From positions 1-17,499 of the forward strand of contig CATPBS010000243.1 in the NCBI GenBank assembly GCA_955652715.1: a stretch of DNA of 17,499 nt, read 5' to 3'. This stretch comes from an uncultured Candidatus Udaeobacter sp. GTDB lineage: Bacteria > Verrucomicrobiota > Verrucomicrobiia > Chthoniobacterales > UBA10450. The notes under the pieces were generated by a model that searched no databases, was not told where the DNA came from, and was given only the letters and a program-made list of their open reading frames with translations. A program made the translations under genes and the position numbers. The first letter of the stretch is position 1; every line of letters begins with the position of its first letter. Below, one piece after another: positions 1 to 8,011 of this stretch.

Positions 1-127
1 CGCGGTCGGAAGGACCAAGCTCCGCCCTGGCAAGAAGCCTTGAGATGATCGAGTCGGCGAAACGCTTTCCTTTTCGCCACGACGACAAGGCTGCCAGCGC
101 GATCTGGCGAGCAGAGAGCTTCGCCAT
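1..127 (-). CDS. rsmB: 16S rRNA (cytosine-967-C5)-methyltransferase RsmB, N-terminal fragment (cut by window edge)
   Basis: Partial gene: 42 codons are visible from an ATG at 127 reading leftwards off the window. The peptide begins MAKLSARQIALAAL, continues with a WRKGKRFADSIISRLL stretch, and reaches LGPSDR at the edge. This is the pattern of the NusB-like RNA-binding domain that opens RsmB/Sun proteins: a helix with ARxxAL, then a helix leading to LLxRxxLxxxDR. The full protein would carry a C-terminal Rossmann SAM-methyltransferase domain, which is outside the window. The start lies 11 bases after the ugd stop, so it is probably co-transcribed with ugd and lptD. No strong Shine-Dalgarno precedes the ATG, which fits read-through from ugd. 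A standalone NusB is the main alternative; the remainder of the gene would decide. Confidence 0.72.
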   Translation of the reverse strand, partial: MAKLSARQIALAALSSWRKGKRFADSIISRLLARAELGPSDR

Positions 128-138
128 ATCTTTTGCGG

Positions 139-1452
139 CTATTGAGGTTTCACACTCGCGCGTCCAATGGAATAATAATGAAAGCCCAGTCGCCGCAGCG
201 TTTCAGGGTCCAGGAGGTTTCGCCCGTCGAAGACGATCGGCGTTCTCATTTTGTCTTTCACGACTGCGAGGTCCACATTGGCAAATTCATTCCATTCTGT
301 GGCGACGACCAGTGCTTCGGCATCAGTCACTGCTTCGAGAGCCGATGAAGCAAATTCTGCTTCGGCGATGGGTTTTAACGCGCGGGCTTTTTGCATCCCT
401 TTTGGATCGTAGGCAACCACATGCGCTCCTTCGCGCAGCAGATTTGTCACCAGTTCTATTGCCACAGACGAGCGCACGTCGTCTGTGTCTGGCTTGAATG
501 TGAGGCCCCACACTGCAATCCGCTTTTCTCGCAACACCCACAAAGTTTCCCGGATCGCCTTCAGGAAACGCTCTTTTTGAGCATTGTTTATGCGTTGCAC
601 CTCCTTTAGCAGATTGAACGGAGTGCCAAGCCGCTCGCTGATCGTAATGAACGCAGCGATGTCTTTGGGGAAACAGGAACCGCCGTATCCAATTCCAGCA
701 TTGAGAAAATCACGGCCAATGCGATGATCCATTCCAATTCCGTCGGCGACTTTTTCGACATCGGCGCCGCTCGCCTCACAAATCGCCGAGACAGCGTTGA
801 TATACGAAATCTTCAGCGCGAGGAATGAGTTCGCGCAATGCTTGATGAGCTCGGCGCTGCTAATATCAGTCACCAGCATCGGCGCCATGAATGGCTCATA
901 AACCTTCTTCATGAGATCGATGGCGTGTTCGCTTTGCGCTCCGATAACAATGCGATCAGGACGCATCAGATCCGCTACCGCACAGCCTTCGCGCAAAAAT
1001 TCAGGGTTGCTGACTACATCGAAATCCGCGCCGTGGCGGTTGTACCTTTTGATTGATTGGGCCACTTTTTCGCCCGTTTTCACGGGCACTGTGCTCTTGT
1101 CAACAATCACGCGATAATCCCTAAGGACTCCGGCGATTTCGCGTGCGACTTTCTCCAGAAAACTGAGATCGACATCGCCATCCGGTTGCTGCGGAGTAGG
1201 AACAGCGATGAAGACGATTTGTGAGTTGTTTACTCCTTCCTCAATGCTGCCAGTGAAGCGCAGCCGACGCGCGGAGACGTTGCGGTGAATAATCTCTTCA
1301 AGTCCCGGCTCATAAATTGGCACCTCGCCTGCTTGCAGTTGTTTGATCTTTTGCGCGTCGTTATCCACGCAAATGACATTGTGGCCGACATCAGCGAAAC
1401 AAGCGCCCGTCACCAGGCCGACATAACCGGAACCGATGATTGAAAGATCCAT
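139..1452 (-). CDS. ugd: UDP-glucose 6-dehydrogenase
   Basis: 437 aa, a normal length. It oxidises UDP-glucose to UDP-glucuronate with two NAD+ in the cytoplasm, supplying precursors for capsule, exopolysaccharide and LPS sugars. The N-terminal Rossmann motif is IIGSGYVGLVTGACFADVGH (residues 5-24). Further family signatures are VDKSTVPVKTG (118-128), NPEFLREG (149-156), and the active-site block GYGGSCFPKD (255-264) with catalytic Cys260, Lys263 and Asp264. The conserved K204 and N208 pair and the C-terminal NAD-domain motif WGLTFKPDTDDVRSS (315-329) are also present. I chose the ATG at 1452 because the family begins a few residues before the GxGYVG motif; the open frame extends to a GTG at 1488, which adds 12 non-conserved residues. 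It lies 84 bases downstream of lptD and 11 bases upstream of rsmB on the same strand. Confidence 0.97.
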   Translation of the reverse strand: MDLSIIGSGYVGLVTGACFADVGHNVICVDNDAQKIKQLQAGEVPIYEPGLEEIIHRNVSARRLRFTGSIEEGVNNSQIVFIAVPTPQQPDGDVDLSFLEKVAREIAGVLRDYRVIVDKSTVPVKTGEKVAQSIKRYNRHGADFDVVSNPEFLREGCAVADLMRPDRIVIGAQSEHAIDLMKKVYEPFMAPMLVTDISSAELIKHCANSFLALKISYINAVSAICEASGADVEKVADGIGMDHRIGRDFLNAGIGYGGSCFPKDIAAFITISERLGTPFNLLKEVQRINNAQKERFLKAIRETLWVLREKRIAVWGLTFKPDTDDVRSSVAIELVTNLLREGAHVVAYDPKGMQKARALKPIAEAEFASSALEAVTDAEALVVATEWNEFANVDLAVVKDKMRTPIVFDGRNLLDPETLRRLGFHYYSIGRASVKPQ

Positions 1453-1536
1453 AATCGAAGAATGGTGCGGGCGAATCAACGGCAGCACAAGTGGCGGAAC
1501 GCGGCCAGGGGCGTCACGTTATTCGTGCACTGTGCA

Positions 1537-3777
1537 TCATTGGCCCTGAGAGGCGGGATCGAAGTTCAAATCGAAACCAAATTTCGGGAACGCCTTCAGC
1601 GTTACGGTGAAAAGAACACCATATTCTTTCACTCCTCCATTGTCGCGTATTATGCCACCGAAAGAGGCAACCCAGCTCGACAGATCCCGGTAAATGGAGT
1701 AGCGCTGCTCCTCAAGGGTGCTCGTGGTGGCTTCATATTGCTCCTGGACTCCGACACCCCAGTTGTCGTCGATGCGATAATACCCACCGACCACAAACAA
1801 ACTGCTATTATCGAAGAAGGGATTGCTGTTCAAGTAACGGTGTCCCACGTTCAGTTGCAGATTCGACATCGGTTGAACGCTGGCGGTTGTATCGACTTCC
1901 GTAAACCCTTTGGAGAAGGCAGGCACTTGAGAGTTGATCGAGAACGACACCCAGGGGAGCGGTGAAAAGCGAATGTTGTTAAAGAAGTTTGAGTAATCCG
2001 TGCGGTCGTAGGGATTTTCGAAGTTCACATCAAAAAAGGTATCGAGTTCAAACCAAGTGATCTTTTGATCGTCGCGGCGCGTTTCCAACCGGTTGCGAAC
2101 ACCAACTCGCCAGACAGTCCAGCTAGCGATGGAATCAATCGTGGTGAACTGTGGGAAGTCGATTGCCCGTAGCTGGGTCGAAGGCTCAAACCGATCAAAC
2201 CCCAAAATTGACGTCGGGTTGGGCCCGTTTTCTTTAACGTATGAAAAGTCTGTGAACGGTTGGATAACGTGCATGAGTCCGTCTAATCCGAGCGCGCGGC
2301 TTTGCACATTCTCCCATGTACGCGAAATCTTAAAAGACGCCTCTGCACCTGTGTTAAAAACCGTGCGAAATGTGTCTCCGTCGAACTTGACCGGGTTAGC
2401 CAATGTTGGGGGCGGAAGGATAAAGTCAGGTACGAGCGGATTTGATGGCGGGATGAAGGTTGTCGATCCCAGGTCCCATGTCTTGCCATAATAGGTGCCT
2501 CGAAAGCCAACCCGCGGCACAATGGAAAGCCATCCAAAGTACGTGTTTGGGTAAGTCAGTTGATGGAAGGTGTCGAAACGATCGGTGCCGTAATTCTCGA
2601 AACCTGCGCCTTCAGGGAATTGTAGTCGCAAATTGGCAAAGCCGGTCTCGCCTTCATAAAAAATGGGTCCCCCGAAAAGGCCGTGACGCTTAATGTCCAG
2701 TACTACTTCCGGCGAACGCTCTGTTGTAGTGAAAAACTCGTTCGCCTGAAAACGCGCGATCCCTGTGAGGGTAAAGAAAGGGTTTGTCTTCGTCACTGCG
2801 ACCACATTGTCTGGCACAGGATCGATACGAAACTCACCTGGATAGAAGTCCTCCATCACGTACCGGTCACTAAGCTTCGTGATATTAGCGATGCCGTATA
2901 TATCATCGGTAAAGTTCGTCCGATCTTCGAGGCTAAGGCGGTATCGATCGGTAGGAACATCCTGCCGCGGCACGTTCGTCTGATTTATATCCGGGTTTTG
3001 ATCATGAATGTAAAAAGTCTTGAGTCTCGCCTGACTGCTCTCGTCCTTCCCATAATCGATAATGGGATCAAAACCGATGGCGGGCCCACGACGGCCAAAG
3101 TAATCGAGCCGGACGCGCCCCTTGATGTTGTCCGTAATGGGAAACGTGACCTCAGTAAGAAGCGATGGTCCCCATTTGCTCGTGTACGCGGGCGAAATCG
3201 TAAAACTGAACGTGTCACTGAGGGACTGATAGAGATAAGGCCACCAGAAAACAGGTACCTTCCCGACGTACGCCGTCACGTATTGGAAAATGACGCGATC
3301 CCCTTCATAAATACGAATCTTTCGCGCGTGAAGATGGAAATCGGGTTTCGCCGAATCCTGCGTCGTAAAATTACCTCCCCGTACAAGATAACCGTTGTCC
3401 GAGATTGAGTCCATGTTCGCGCCGGTCAGAAAATAAGGCTGCGACTCGGTCCGCCCGTTTATCGCTCGGATCTTCTTTGTCTCGGTATTGTACACCCCGC
3501 TTTCGGAGATGTAGAGGCTCGTATCTCGATAGATACGCACGTGCCCTCTCAAGTCCACGTCGTGCGTGGTGGAATTGTACTGTGCGTAATCGGCGTAGAT
3601 GTCTGTATTGCCAATGTGAATCGCGACATTATCGCGTGCTGTTGCCAGCCCGTTTTCATAGGTTGTCTGGCCGGTGGAAGTGATTTCAATCGGCACATTC
3701 TGTGGAGTTTTTATCTCTCCACTGATCAAACCGGCGCTCGCAAAAAGAGCGGCGATCAACAAAACCAGCATTCGCAT
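1537..3777 (-). CDS. lptD: LPS-assembly protein LptD (OstA family)
   Basis: 746 aa from the chosen start. LptD is the outer-membrane beta-barrel that, with LptE, inserts lipopolysaccharide into the outer leaflet. The protein opens with a Sec signal peptide (MRMLVLLIAALFASAG, then a small-residue cleavage region). An LptA/OstA-like beta-jellyroll domain follows at about residues 25-140, with GQTTYENGLATARDNVAIHI and repeated VDLRGHVRIY-type strands. Next comes the linker motif KVPVFWWPYLYQS, typical of LptD, and a long barrel domain rich in alternating aromatic/polar strands, ending with VLFTVTLKAFPKFGFDLNF. The open frame extends 15 codons upstream to 3822, but only the ATG at 3777 puts the signal peptide at the N terminus; ATG 3771 is also possible. 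It is the first gene of a leftward operon with ugd, and is divergent from nuoH. No LptE was seen. The sequence is far from the enterobacterial proteins, but the domain order is clear. Confidence 0.88.
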   Translation of the reverse strand: MRMLVLLIAALFASAGLISGEIKTPQNVPIEITSTGQTTYENGLATARDNVAIHIGNTDIYADYAQYNSTTHDVDLRGHVRIYRDTSLYISESGVYNTETKKIRAINGRTESQPYFLTGANMDSISDNGYLVRGGNFTTQDSAKPDFHLHARKIRIYEGDRVIFQYVTAYVGKVPVFWWPYLYQSLSDTFSFTISPAYTSKWGPSLLTEVTFPITDNIKGRVRLDYFGRRGPAIGFDPIIDYGKDESSQARLKTFYIHDQNPDINQTNVPRQDVPTDRYRLSLEDRTNFTDDIYGIANITKLSDRYVMEDFYPGEFRIDPVPDNVVAVTKTNPFFTLTGIARFQANEFFTTTERSPEVVLDIKRHGLFGGPIFYEGETGFANLRLQFPEGAGFENYGTDRFDTFHQLTYPNTYFGWLSIVPRVGFRGTYYGKTWDLGSTTFIPPSNPLVPDFILPPPTLANPVKFDGDTFRTVFNTGAEASFKISRTWENVQSRALGLDGLMHVIQPFTDFSYVKENGPNPTSILGFDRFEPSTQLRAIDFPQFTTIDSIASWTVWRVGVRNRLETRRDDQKITWFELDTFFDVNFENPYDRTDYSNFFNNIRFSPLPWVSFSINSQVPAFSKGFTEVDTTASVQPMSNLQLNVGHRYLNSNPFFDNSSLFVVGGYYRIDDNWGVGVQEQYEATTSTLEEQRYSIYRDLSSWVASFGGIIRDNGGVKEYGVLFTVTLKAFPKFGFDLNFDPASQGQ

Positions 3778-3940
3778 CGCGAACGCCGAAGGTACTGCAG
3801 CAAAAGCTCCCTGAAAAGCCAAAACCGCTCTATGGCAGACAAAAGTTGCTCATCCGGCCGATTAGGAGCCCTCTTTAAACCGAAAGTCATCCGCGTTCTG
3901 CCTTGATTAACGCACCGATCAACGGTTTTCTTCATCCAGG
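3778..3940. promoter_or_regulatory. Divergent intergenic region between lptD and the nuo operon
   Basis: 163 bases separate the lptD start (minus strand) from the nuoH start (plus strand), so promoters for both transcription units should lie here. I see AT-rich patches (TTTAAA at 3874-3879, TTGATTAACG at 3904-3913) but no pair of -35/-10 hexamers with correct spacing that I would call. nuoH has only a weak purine run (AGG) directly before its ATG. The promoter role is inferred from geometry alone. Confidence 0.4.
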
Positions 3941-5128
3941 ATGAGCAAGTCAATCGACCAGATCTTTGTCAACGCAAAGCAATGGCTGCTTACGTGTCTC
4001 GGGGGGTCGCCGACCTGGGTCATTCAAGTGGTGTCGAGTCTGGTCAACATTTTCGCGCTACTCGCTGTATTCCTAACGCTTTTCGCGCTCATCTCGGTGT
4101 TGGAGCGAAAAATTCTTGCACGAATACAGAACCGCTACGGTCCGAATCGTGTGGGTCCCTTCGGTCTTTTTCAACCCATCGCCGACGGCATTAAAATGTT
4201 GATCAAGGAAGACATCGTGCCGGCACGGGCAGACAAGATCGTCCACTTTCTCGCGCCGATTCTTATTGCCGCCGCGGCCATCCTTGCGCTCGGCGTGATT
4301 CCGTACGGCCGAAAGATGACGCCGTTTACAATCGACGGTGGCATTCTCTTTTTTTTTGCGGTGGGATCGACTACGGAGCTCGCCGTGTTCATGGCCGGCT
4401 GGGGCAGCAACAACAAATTTTCGATGCTCGGGGCGATGCGCGCCATAGCCCAAATGATCAGCTACGAACTGCCGCTCATTCTCACCGCGTTGCCGGTGGT
4501 GATGGTCGTTAGCTCGCTCACACCCGACCGGATTGTTGCTGCGCAAGCTGGTTACACGTTTGGGCTAGTGCCGCGCTGGTTTGTCTTTACGCCTTGGGGC
4601 GCAGCCGCGTTTATTCTGTTTTTCATCTCGGGTCTGGTGGAGTCAAATCGCACTCCATTCGATGTACCCGAGGGCGAATCGGAAATTGTCGCGGGTCACA
4701 TGACCGAATATTCCGGATTCAAGTACGCCACGTTTTTCATGGCGGAATACATTGGCATGTTCGCCATCAGCGGTCTCGGCGTGACTTTGTTTCTTGGTGG
4801 CTGGCACGCGCCCGCGCGCGCTCTTGAGTTCGTTCCGTCTTACGTCTGGTTTTTCGCGAAACTGAGCACGTTGCTATTCGTTTACATCTGGGTCCGGGGA
4901 ACGCTCCCACGCACGCGCGTCGATCAAATGATGAACTTTGCCTGGAAGTTCATGTTGCCGATGGCGTTCACGTGCATCCTTGCCGCTGCCGTCTGGCATT
5001 ATGCTGGACGCGGCTTGCGCGGCTGGCTGTGGTCGCTTCTGGTGATCGCAATTGTTTACACCGCCCTGTCGACGTTGCTCGACACGAGAAGAAAATTCGC
5101 GCCGCGCGTTTATCGCTTCGCCGAATGA
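3941..5128 (+). CDS. nuoH: NADH-quinone oxidoreductase subunit H (NuoH)
   Basis: 395 aa integral membrane subunit forming the quinone-chamber end of the complex I membrane arm. Family blocks seen: LERKILARIQNRYGPNRVGP (54-73), QPIADGIKMLIKED (78-91), WGSNNKFSMLGAMRAIAQM (154-172), NRTPFDVPEGESEIVAG (236-252), EYSGFKYATFFMAEY (256-270) and WVRGTLPRTRVDQM (317-330). The charged loop residues that line the quinone site are present. It is longer than the 325-residue E. coli protein. There is an N-terminal extension, and a further predicted membrane helix (about 362-380) lies after the helix that normally ends the protein. It is the first gene of the operon. Its stop overlaps the nuoJ start (ATGA at 5125-5128), whereas nuoI normally follows nuoH. 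Confidence 0.97.
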   Translation: MSKSIDQIFVNAKQWLLTCLGGSPTWVIQVVSSLVNIFALLAVFLTLFALISVLERKILARIQNRYGPNRVGPFGLFQPIADGIKMLIKEDIVPARADKIVHFLAPILIAAAAILALGVIPYGRKMTPFTIDGGILFFFAVGSTTELAVFMAGWGSNNKFSMLGAMRAIAQMISYELPLILTALPVVMVVSSLTPDRIVAAQAGYTFGLVPRWFVFTPWGAAAFILFFISGLVESNRTPFDVPEGESEIVAGHMTEYSGFKYATFFMAEYIGMFAISGLGVTLFLGGWHAPARALEFVPSYVWFFAKLSTLLFVYIWVRGTLPRTRVDQMMNFAWKFMLPMAFTCILAAAVWHYAGRGLRGWLWSLLVIAIVYTALSTLLDTRRKFAPRVYRFAE

Positions 5129-5607
5129 ACAGCGGCGCGTTTATCCTCATCGCCATTTTCACGCTCGCCGCGGCGTTGGCAGCTGCAACGTTGCGAAAAC
5201 TGATGCACGCCGCGCTCAGTTTCGCGCTCGCCTTCGTTGGGCTGGCATCCTCTTTCTTTCTGCTGGGCGCGGAATTTGTCGGCTTGGCGCTGGTGTTCGT
5301 TTACATCGGCGCGGTCGCGGTGTTGATCGTTTTTACGATTCTGCTTACGCGGCGCGATGTTGAGAAAGATCGCGGTTTCAACTGGGGCGGCGTTCCAATC
5401 GCTGTTGCTGTATTTGGCGGTTTGACGTGGTCGATTCTAAAGACGCAATCAATTGCCATCGTCGCCCCACGCATGCCAGCGCTTACGGTAAAACAAATTG
5501 GCGCAGCATTGATGACCAGCTACGTGTGGCCGTTGCAATGCGTCGGGCTTCTGCTGACGGCCGCGCTGATTGGCGCCCTTATTCTCGTGATCGAGGAAAA
5601 GCGATGA
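5125..5607 (+). CDS. nuoJ: NADH-quinone oxidoreductase subunit J (NuoJ)
   Basis: 160 aa with five predicted membrane helices. NuoJ packs between NuoH/NuoA and NuoK, and its third helix carries the pi-bulge involved in conformational coupling. The hallmark is EFVGLALVFVYIGAVAVLIVF (residues 50-70, Glu50 and Tyr60), followed by the TILLTRRD basic loop. The start was set at the ATG overlapping the nuoH stop (ATGA, 5125-5128), which implies translational coupling. The frame is open further upstream, but that part overlaps nuoH and is not membrane-like. The C terminus, IGALILVIEEKR, is typical. A 95-base gap follows before nuoK, unusual in an operon where most junctions overlap. Confidence 0.95.
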   Translation: MNSGAFILIAIFTLAAALAAATLRKLMHAALSFALAFVGLASSFFLLGAEFVGLALVFVYIGAVAVLIVFTILLTRRDVEKDRGFNWGGVPIAVAVFGGLTWSILKTQSIAIVAPRMPALTVKQIGAALMTSYVWPLQCVGLLLTAALIGALILVIEEKR

Positions 5608-5702
5608 ACAGCGTTAACGAGTTATACCATTTCCAACGTTAAGTCATCGCAGACACTAACTCCTCCGTAACCATGCAACTTTCTTTGACGTAACTGCTCA
5701 CT
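5608..5702 (+). other. 95-base spacer between nuoJ and nuoK with a 12-codon overlapping mini-ORF
   Basis: An ATG at 5604-5606 overlaps the nuoJ stop as ATGA and opens a 12-codon frame (MNSVNELYHFQR) ending at TAA 5640-5642. After it come about 60 bases with no recognised element. The spacer holds a CGTTAACG palindrome (5612-5619) and a further CGTTAA (5637-5642). No terminator-like hairpin with a T-run was seen, so the operon probably continues through it. Whether the mini-ORF is translated cannot be told. Confidence 0.35.
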
Positions 5703-6017
5703 ATGACACCCACACTTCAAGCCTTCCTCATCGTATCCACCGCACTCTTTTCCATCGGCCTGCTCGCGGCATTGAGTCGCCGCCATGCTATTTTCATTCT
5801 CATCGGCATCGAAATGATGCTTGCCGCAGCAAACTTAAATTTCATCGCCTTCTGGCGTTTTGGTCCGCACCATCAACCACCGATTGGCGTGATGATCGCA
5901 CTATTTTCTATTGCCATCGCCGCTGCCGAAGCCGCCGTCGGGCTCGCGATGGTAATCGCCGTTTATCGCCACTATCGCACGACCAACGTCGATCAGCTTG
6001 ACCAGCTCCGGGGATGA
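5703..6017 (+). CDS. nuoK: NADH-quinone oxidoreductase subunit K (NuoK)
   Basis: 104 aa with three membrane helices, the MrpC-like subunit linking the quinone module to the first antiporter-like subunit. The two membrane glutamates of the central hydrophilic axis are present: Glu37 in LIGIEMMLAAANLNF and Glu76 in IAIAAAEAAVGLA (equivalent to E36 and E72 of E. coli NuoK). The cytoplasmic end is VYRHYRTTNVDQLDQLRG, a common family ending. Its stop overlaps the nuoL start (ATGA at 6014-6017). Confidence 0.97.
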   Translation: MTPTLQAFLIVSTALFSIGLLAALSRRHAIFILIGIEMMLAAANLNFIAFWRFGPHHQPPIGVMIALFSIAIAAAEAAVGLAMVIAVYRHYRTTNVDQLDQLRG

Positions 6018-8011
6018 ATTCCTGGATCGTAACCTATCTCTGGTTCGTGCCCGCAGCGCCCTTCGTGGCTTCGCTGATTATTTTGACTTTGTCGAACGCG
6101 CGGCGAAGAAGCGCAGCCGCGCTGGCGATTGCCGGACAAATCGCGGCATTAGCAATGTCGATCCTGGCATTTGGGCAGACGCTGCAGACGCCCGGCTTCC
6201 GTGTCGTTCAGAATTTCACCTGGTTCACTTTCGGCGAACAAGCATTGCGTCTCGGATTTGTTTTTGATCCCCTTGGTGCCGCGATGCTGCTGATGGTCGC
6301 GCTCGCCGGGCTTTGTATTTTTGTCTTCAGCGTCGGCTATATGGCCGAGGACAAAAATTTCACCCGTTTCTTCGCGTACCTGTCGTTCTTTTCCGGCGCC
6401 ATGCTCGGCTTGGTTATCGCCAACAGTCTGCTTCTGCTATTCATTTTTTGGGAATTGGTCGGACTCGCTTCGTATTTGCTCATCGGGTTTTGGATCGAGC
6501 GACCGAGGGCGGCGGAGGCCGCAAAAAAGGCCTTCATCACCACGCGCATCGGCGACATGGGATTCTTTCTTGGCATCCTTTGGCTCTACGGCCGCAGCGG
6601 CACCCTTCTTTTCTACGATCGTGGGAACGGTTGCCTTGAGAGCGCCGGCCTGGCCATGCTCGGCGCAAGCGCGACCTTCATCGCGCTGCTGATTTTCTGC
6701 GGCGCCGTCGGAAAGTCGGGACAATTCCCGCTGCACGTCTGGTTGCCTGATGCGATGGAAGGGCCCACACCGGTCAGCGCGTTGATCCACGCCGCGACGA
6801 TGGTGGCCGCCGGTGTGTTTCTGGTCGCACGCGTCTATCCGCTCTTCTCTTTAGGCCCAATCAATGGCGTGACGCCGTCGCTCACCGTCGTCGTATGGAT
6901 CGGTGTAACTACTGCGCTGATGGCGGCGCTCATCGCGATCGCGCAAGCCGACATCAAACGCGTCTTGGCGTATTCGACCGTGTCGCAACTTGGTTTGATG
7001 ATGGTCTCGTTAGGCGTCGGCGGCGTCGCGGCGGGGATAATGCACCTGCTGGCGCACGGATTTTTTAAAGCGCTCCTGTTCCTCGGCGCGGGCTCCGTGA
7101 TTCACGGATGCCACGGAGAACAGGACATCCGTAAAATGGGCGGCCTGCGGCGCCTCATGCCGGTGACGTTTTTCACGTACGCCGTCGGGATGATGGCGCT
7201 CAGCGGGGTGCCATTCTTTTTCTCCGGCGGCTGGACGAAAGAGGAAATCCTTCATGCCACGGCGAGCTGGGCGCCATCGCATGCACCGTATTACCTGATT
7301 CTCGCCGGAGTCGTTCTCACTGCGCTCTATATGACGCGGCAAGTCATCTACGTCTTTTTCGGTAACCCACGCGCTACTGCGGAGCACGCGCACGAAAGCC
7401 CGCGTGCCATGACGATGCCTCTGATCGTGCTGGCGCTTTGCGCAATTTTTTTCAGCGTGGTGCTCACGCCTGCGTGGCCGTGGCTGCATGGATATCTAAC
7501 CGGCGAACCCGTGCACTTCGAGATCGCGCGTTTGATTCAGCCGATGCTCTTCGTTTCGCTTGTGCTTGTTGGCGGGGGTGTCGCCGCTGGCATCTGGATC
7601 TATCGCAAAGCTGGGGCCCCAGAACGCGATCGCCCAGCTGAGATCGATCCGCTCGAATATGCGCAGCCCGCATTGTTTCGCTTTCTGGCAAACGGGATGT
7701 GGATCGACGAACTTTATGATCGCACGGTCATCGCGTTCAGCTGGGCGAGCGCGCGTCTCTCCGACTGGATGGATCGTTATTTCTGGGATGGGCTCGTGCG
7801 CGGATTCGGTGCGATCGCCCAGCTTTTTGGAATCTTTACAACCAGCGTTGGTGAGCGCGGGATCAATGCCGGAGTCGATGAGACGACTGTTGGCACGCGC
7901 GGTCTGGGCCGCCTGATCTCCGCGGCGCACTCCGGACAAATCCAAACCTACCTCGGCGCAGTCGCCATCGGAATGCTCGCGCTGCTCCTTCTCTACGCAT
8001 GGTTGGCTTGA
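6014..8011 (+). CDS. nuoL: NADH-quinone oxidoreductase subunit L (NuoL) with extended lateral helix
   Basis: 665 aa, against 613 in E. coli. This is the distal antiporter-like proton pump, with a long C-terminal amphipathic helix (HL) running back along the membrane arm. Pump residues are complete: Glu147 in FIFWELVGLASYLL (TM5), Asp181 in TRIGDMGF, Lys234 in VGKSGQFPLHVWLPDA (TM7), His259 in SALIHAATMV (TM8) and Lys409 in GGWTKEEIL (TM12). The HL region from DELY (565-568) to GQIQTY (641-646) spans 76 residues; in ordinary NuoL sequences as I recall them it is about 50. The extra stretch sits around DRYFWDGLVRGFG and ERGINAGVDE, whose acidic-Arg starts are 27 residues apart. It overlaps nuoK by 4 bases and nuoM1 by 13. 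Confidence 0.97.
   Translation: MNSWIVTYLWFVPAAPFVASLIILTLSNARRRSAAALAIAGQIAALAMSILAFGQTLQTPGFRVVQNFTWFTFGEQALRLGFVFDPLGAAMLLMVALAGLCIFVFSVGYMAEDKNFTRFFAYLSFFSGAMLGLVIANSLLLLFIFWELVGLASYLLIGFWIERPRAAEAAKKAFITTRIGDMGFFLGILWLYGRSGTLLFYDRGNGCLESAGLAMLGASATFIALLIFCGAVGKSGQFPLHVWLPDAMEGPTPVSALIHAATMVAAGVFLVARVYPLFSLGPINGVTPSLTVVVWIGVTTALMAALIAIAQADIKRVLAYSTVSQLGLMMVSLGVGGVAAGIMHLLAHGFFKALLFLGAGSVIHGCHGEQDIRKMGGLRRLMPVTFFTYAVGMMALSGVPFFFSGGWTKEEILHATASWAPSHAPYYLILAGVVLTALYMTRQVIYVFFGNPRATAEHAHESPRAMTMPLIVLALCAIFFSVVLTPAWPWLHGYLTGEPVHFEIARLIQPMLFVSLVLVGGGVAAGIWIYRKAGAPERDRPAEIDPLEYAQPALFRFLANGMWIDELYDRTVIAFSWASARLSDWMDRYFWDGLVRGFGAIAQLFGIFTTSVGERGINAGVDETTVGTRGLGRLISAAHSGQIQTYLGAVAIGMLALLLLYAWLA

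Noticed and set aside
45..497. 150-codon plus-strand open frame over the rsmB/ugd junction
   Set aside because: It is antisense to ugd and rsmB, both of which have clear motifs; its product is Arg/Ser-rich without family features.
2683..3408. 241-codon plus-strand open frame inside lptD
   Set aside because: Fully antisense to the recognised lptD; no domain pattern, probably a shadow of codon bias.
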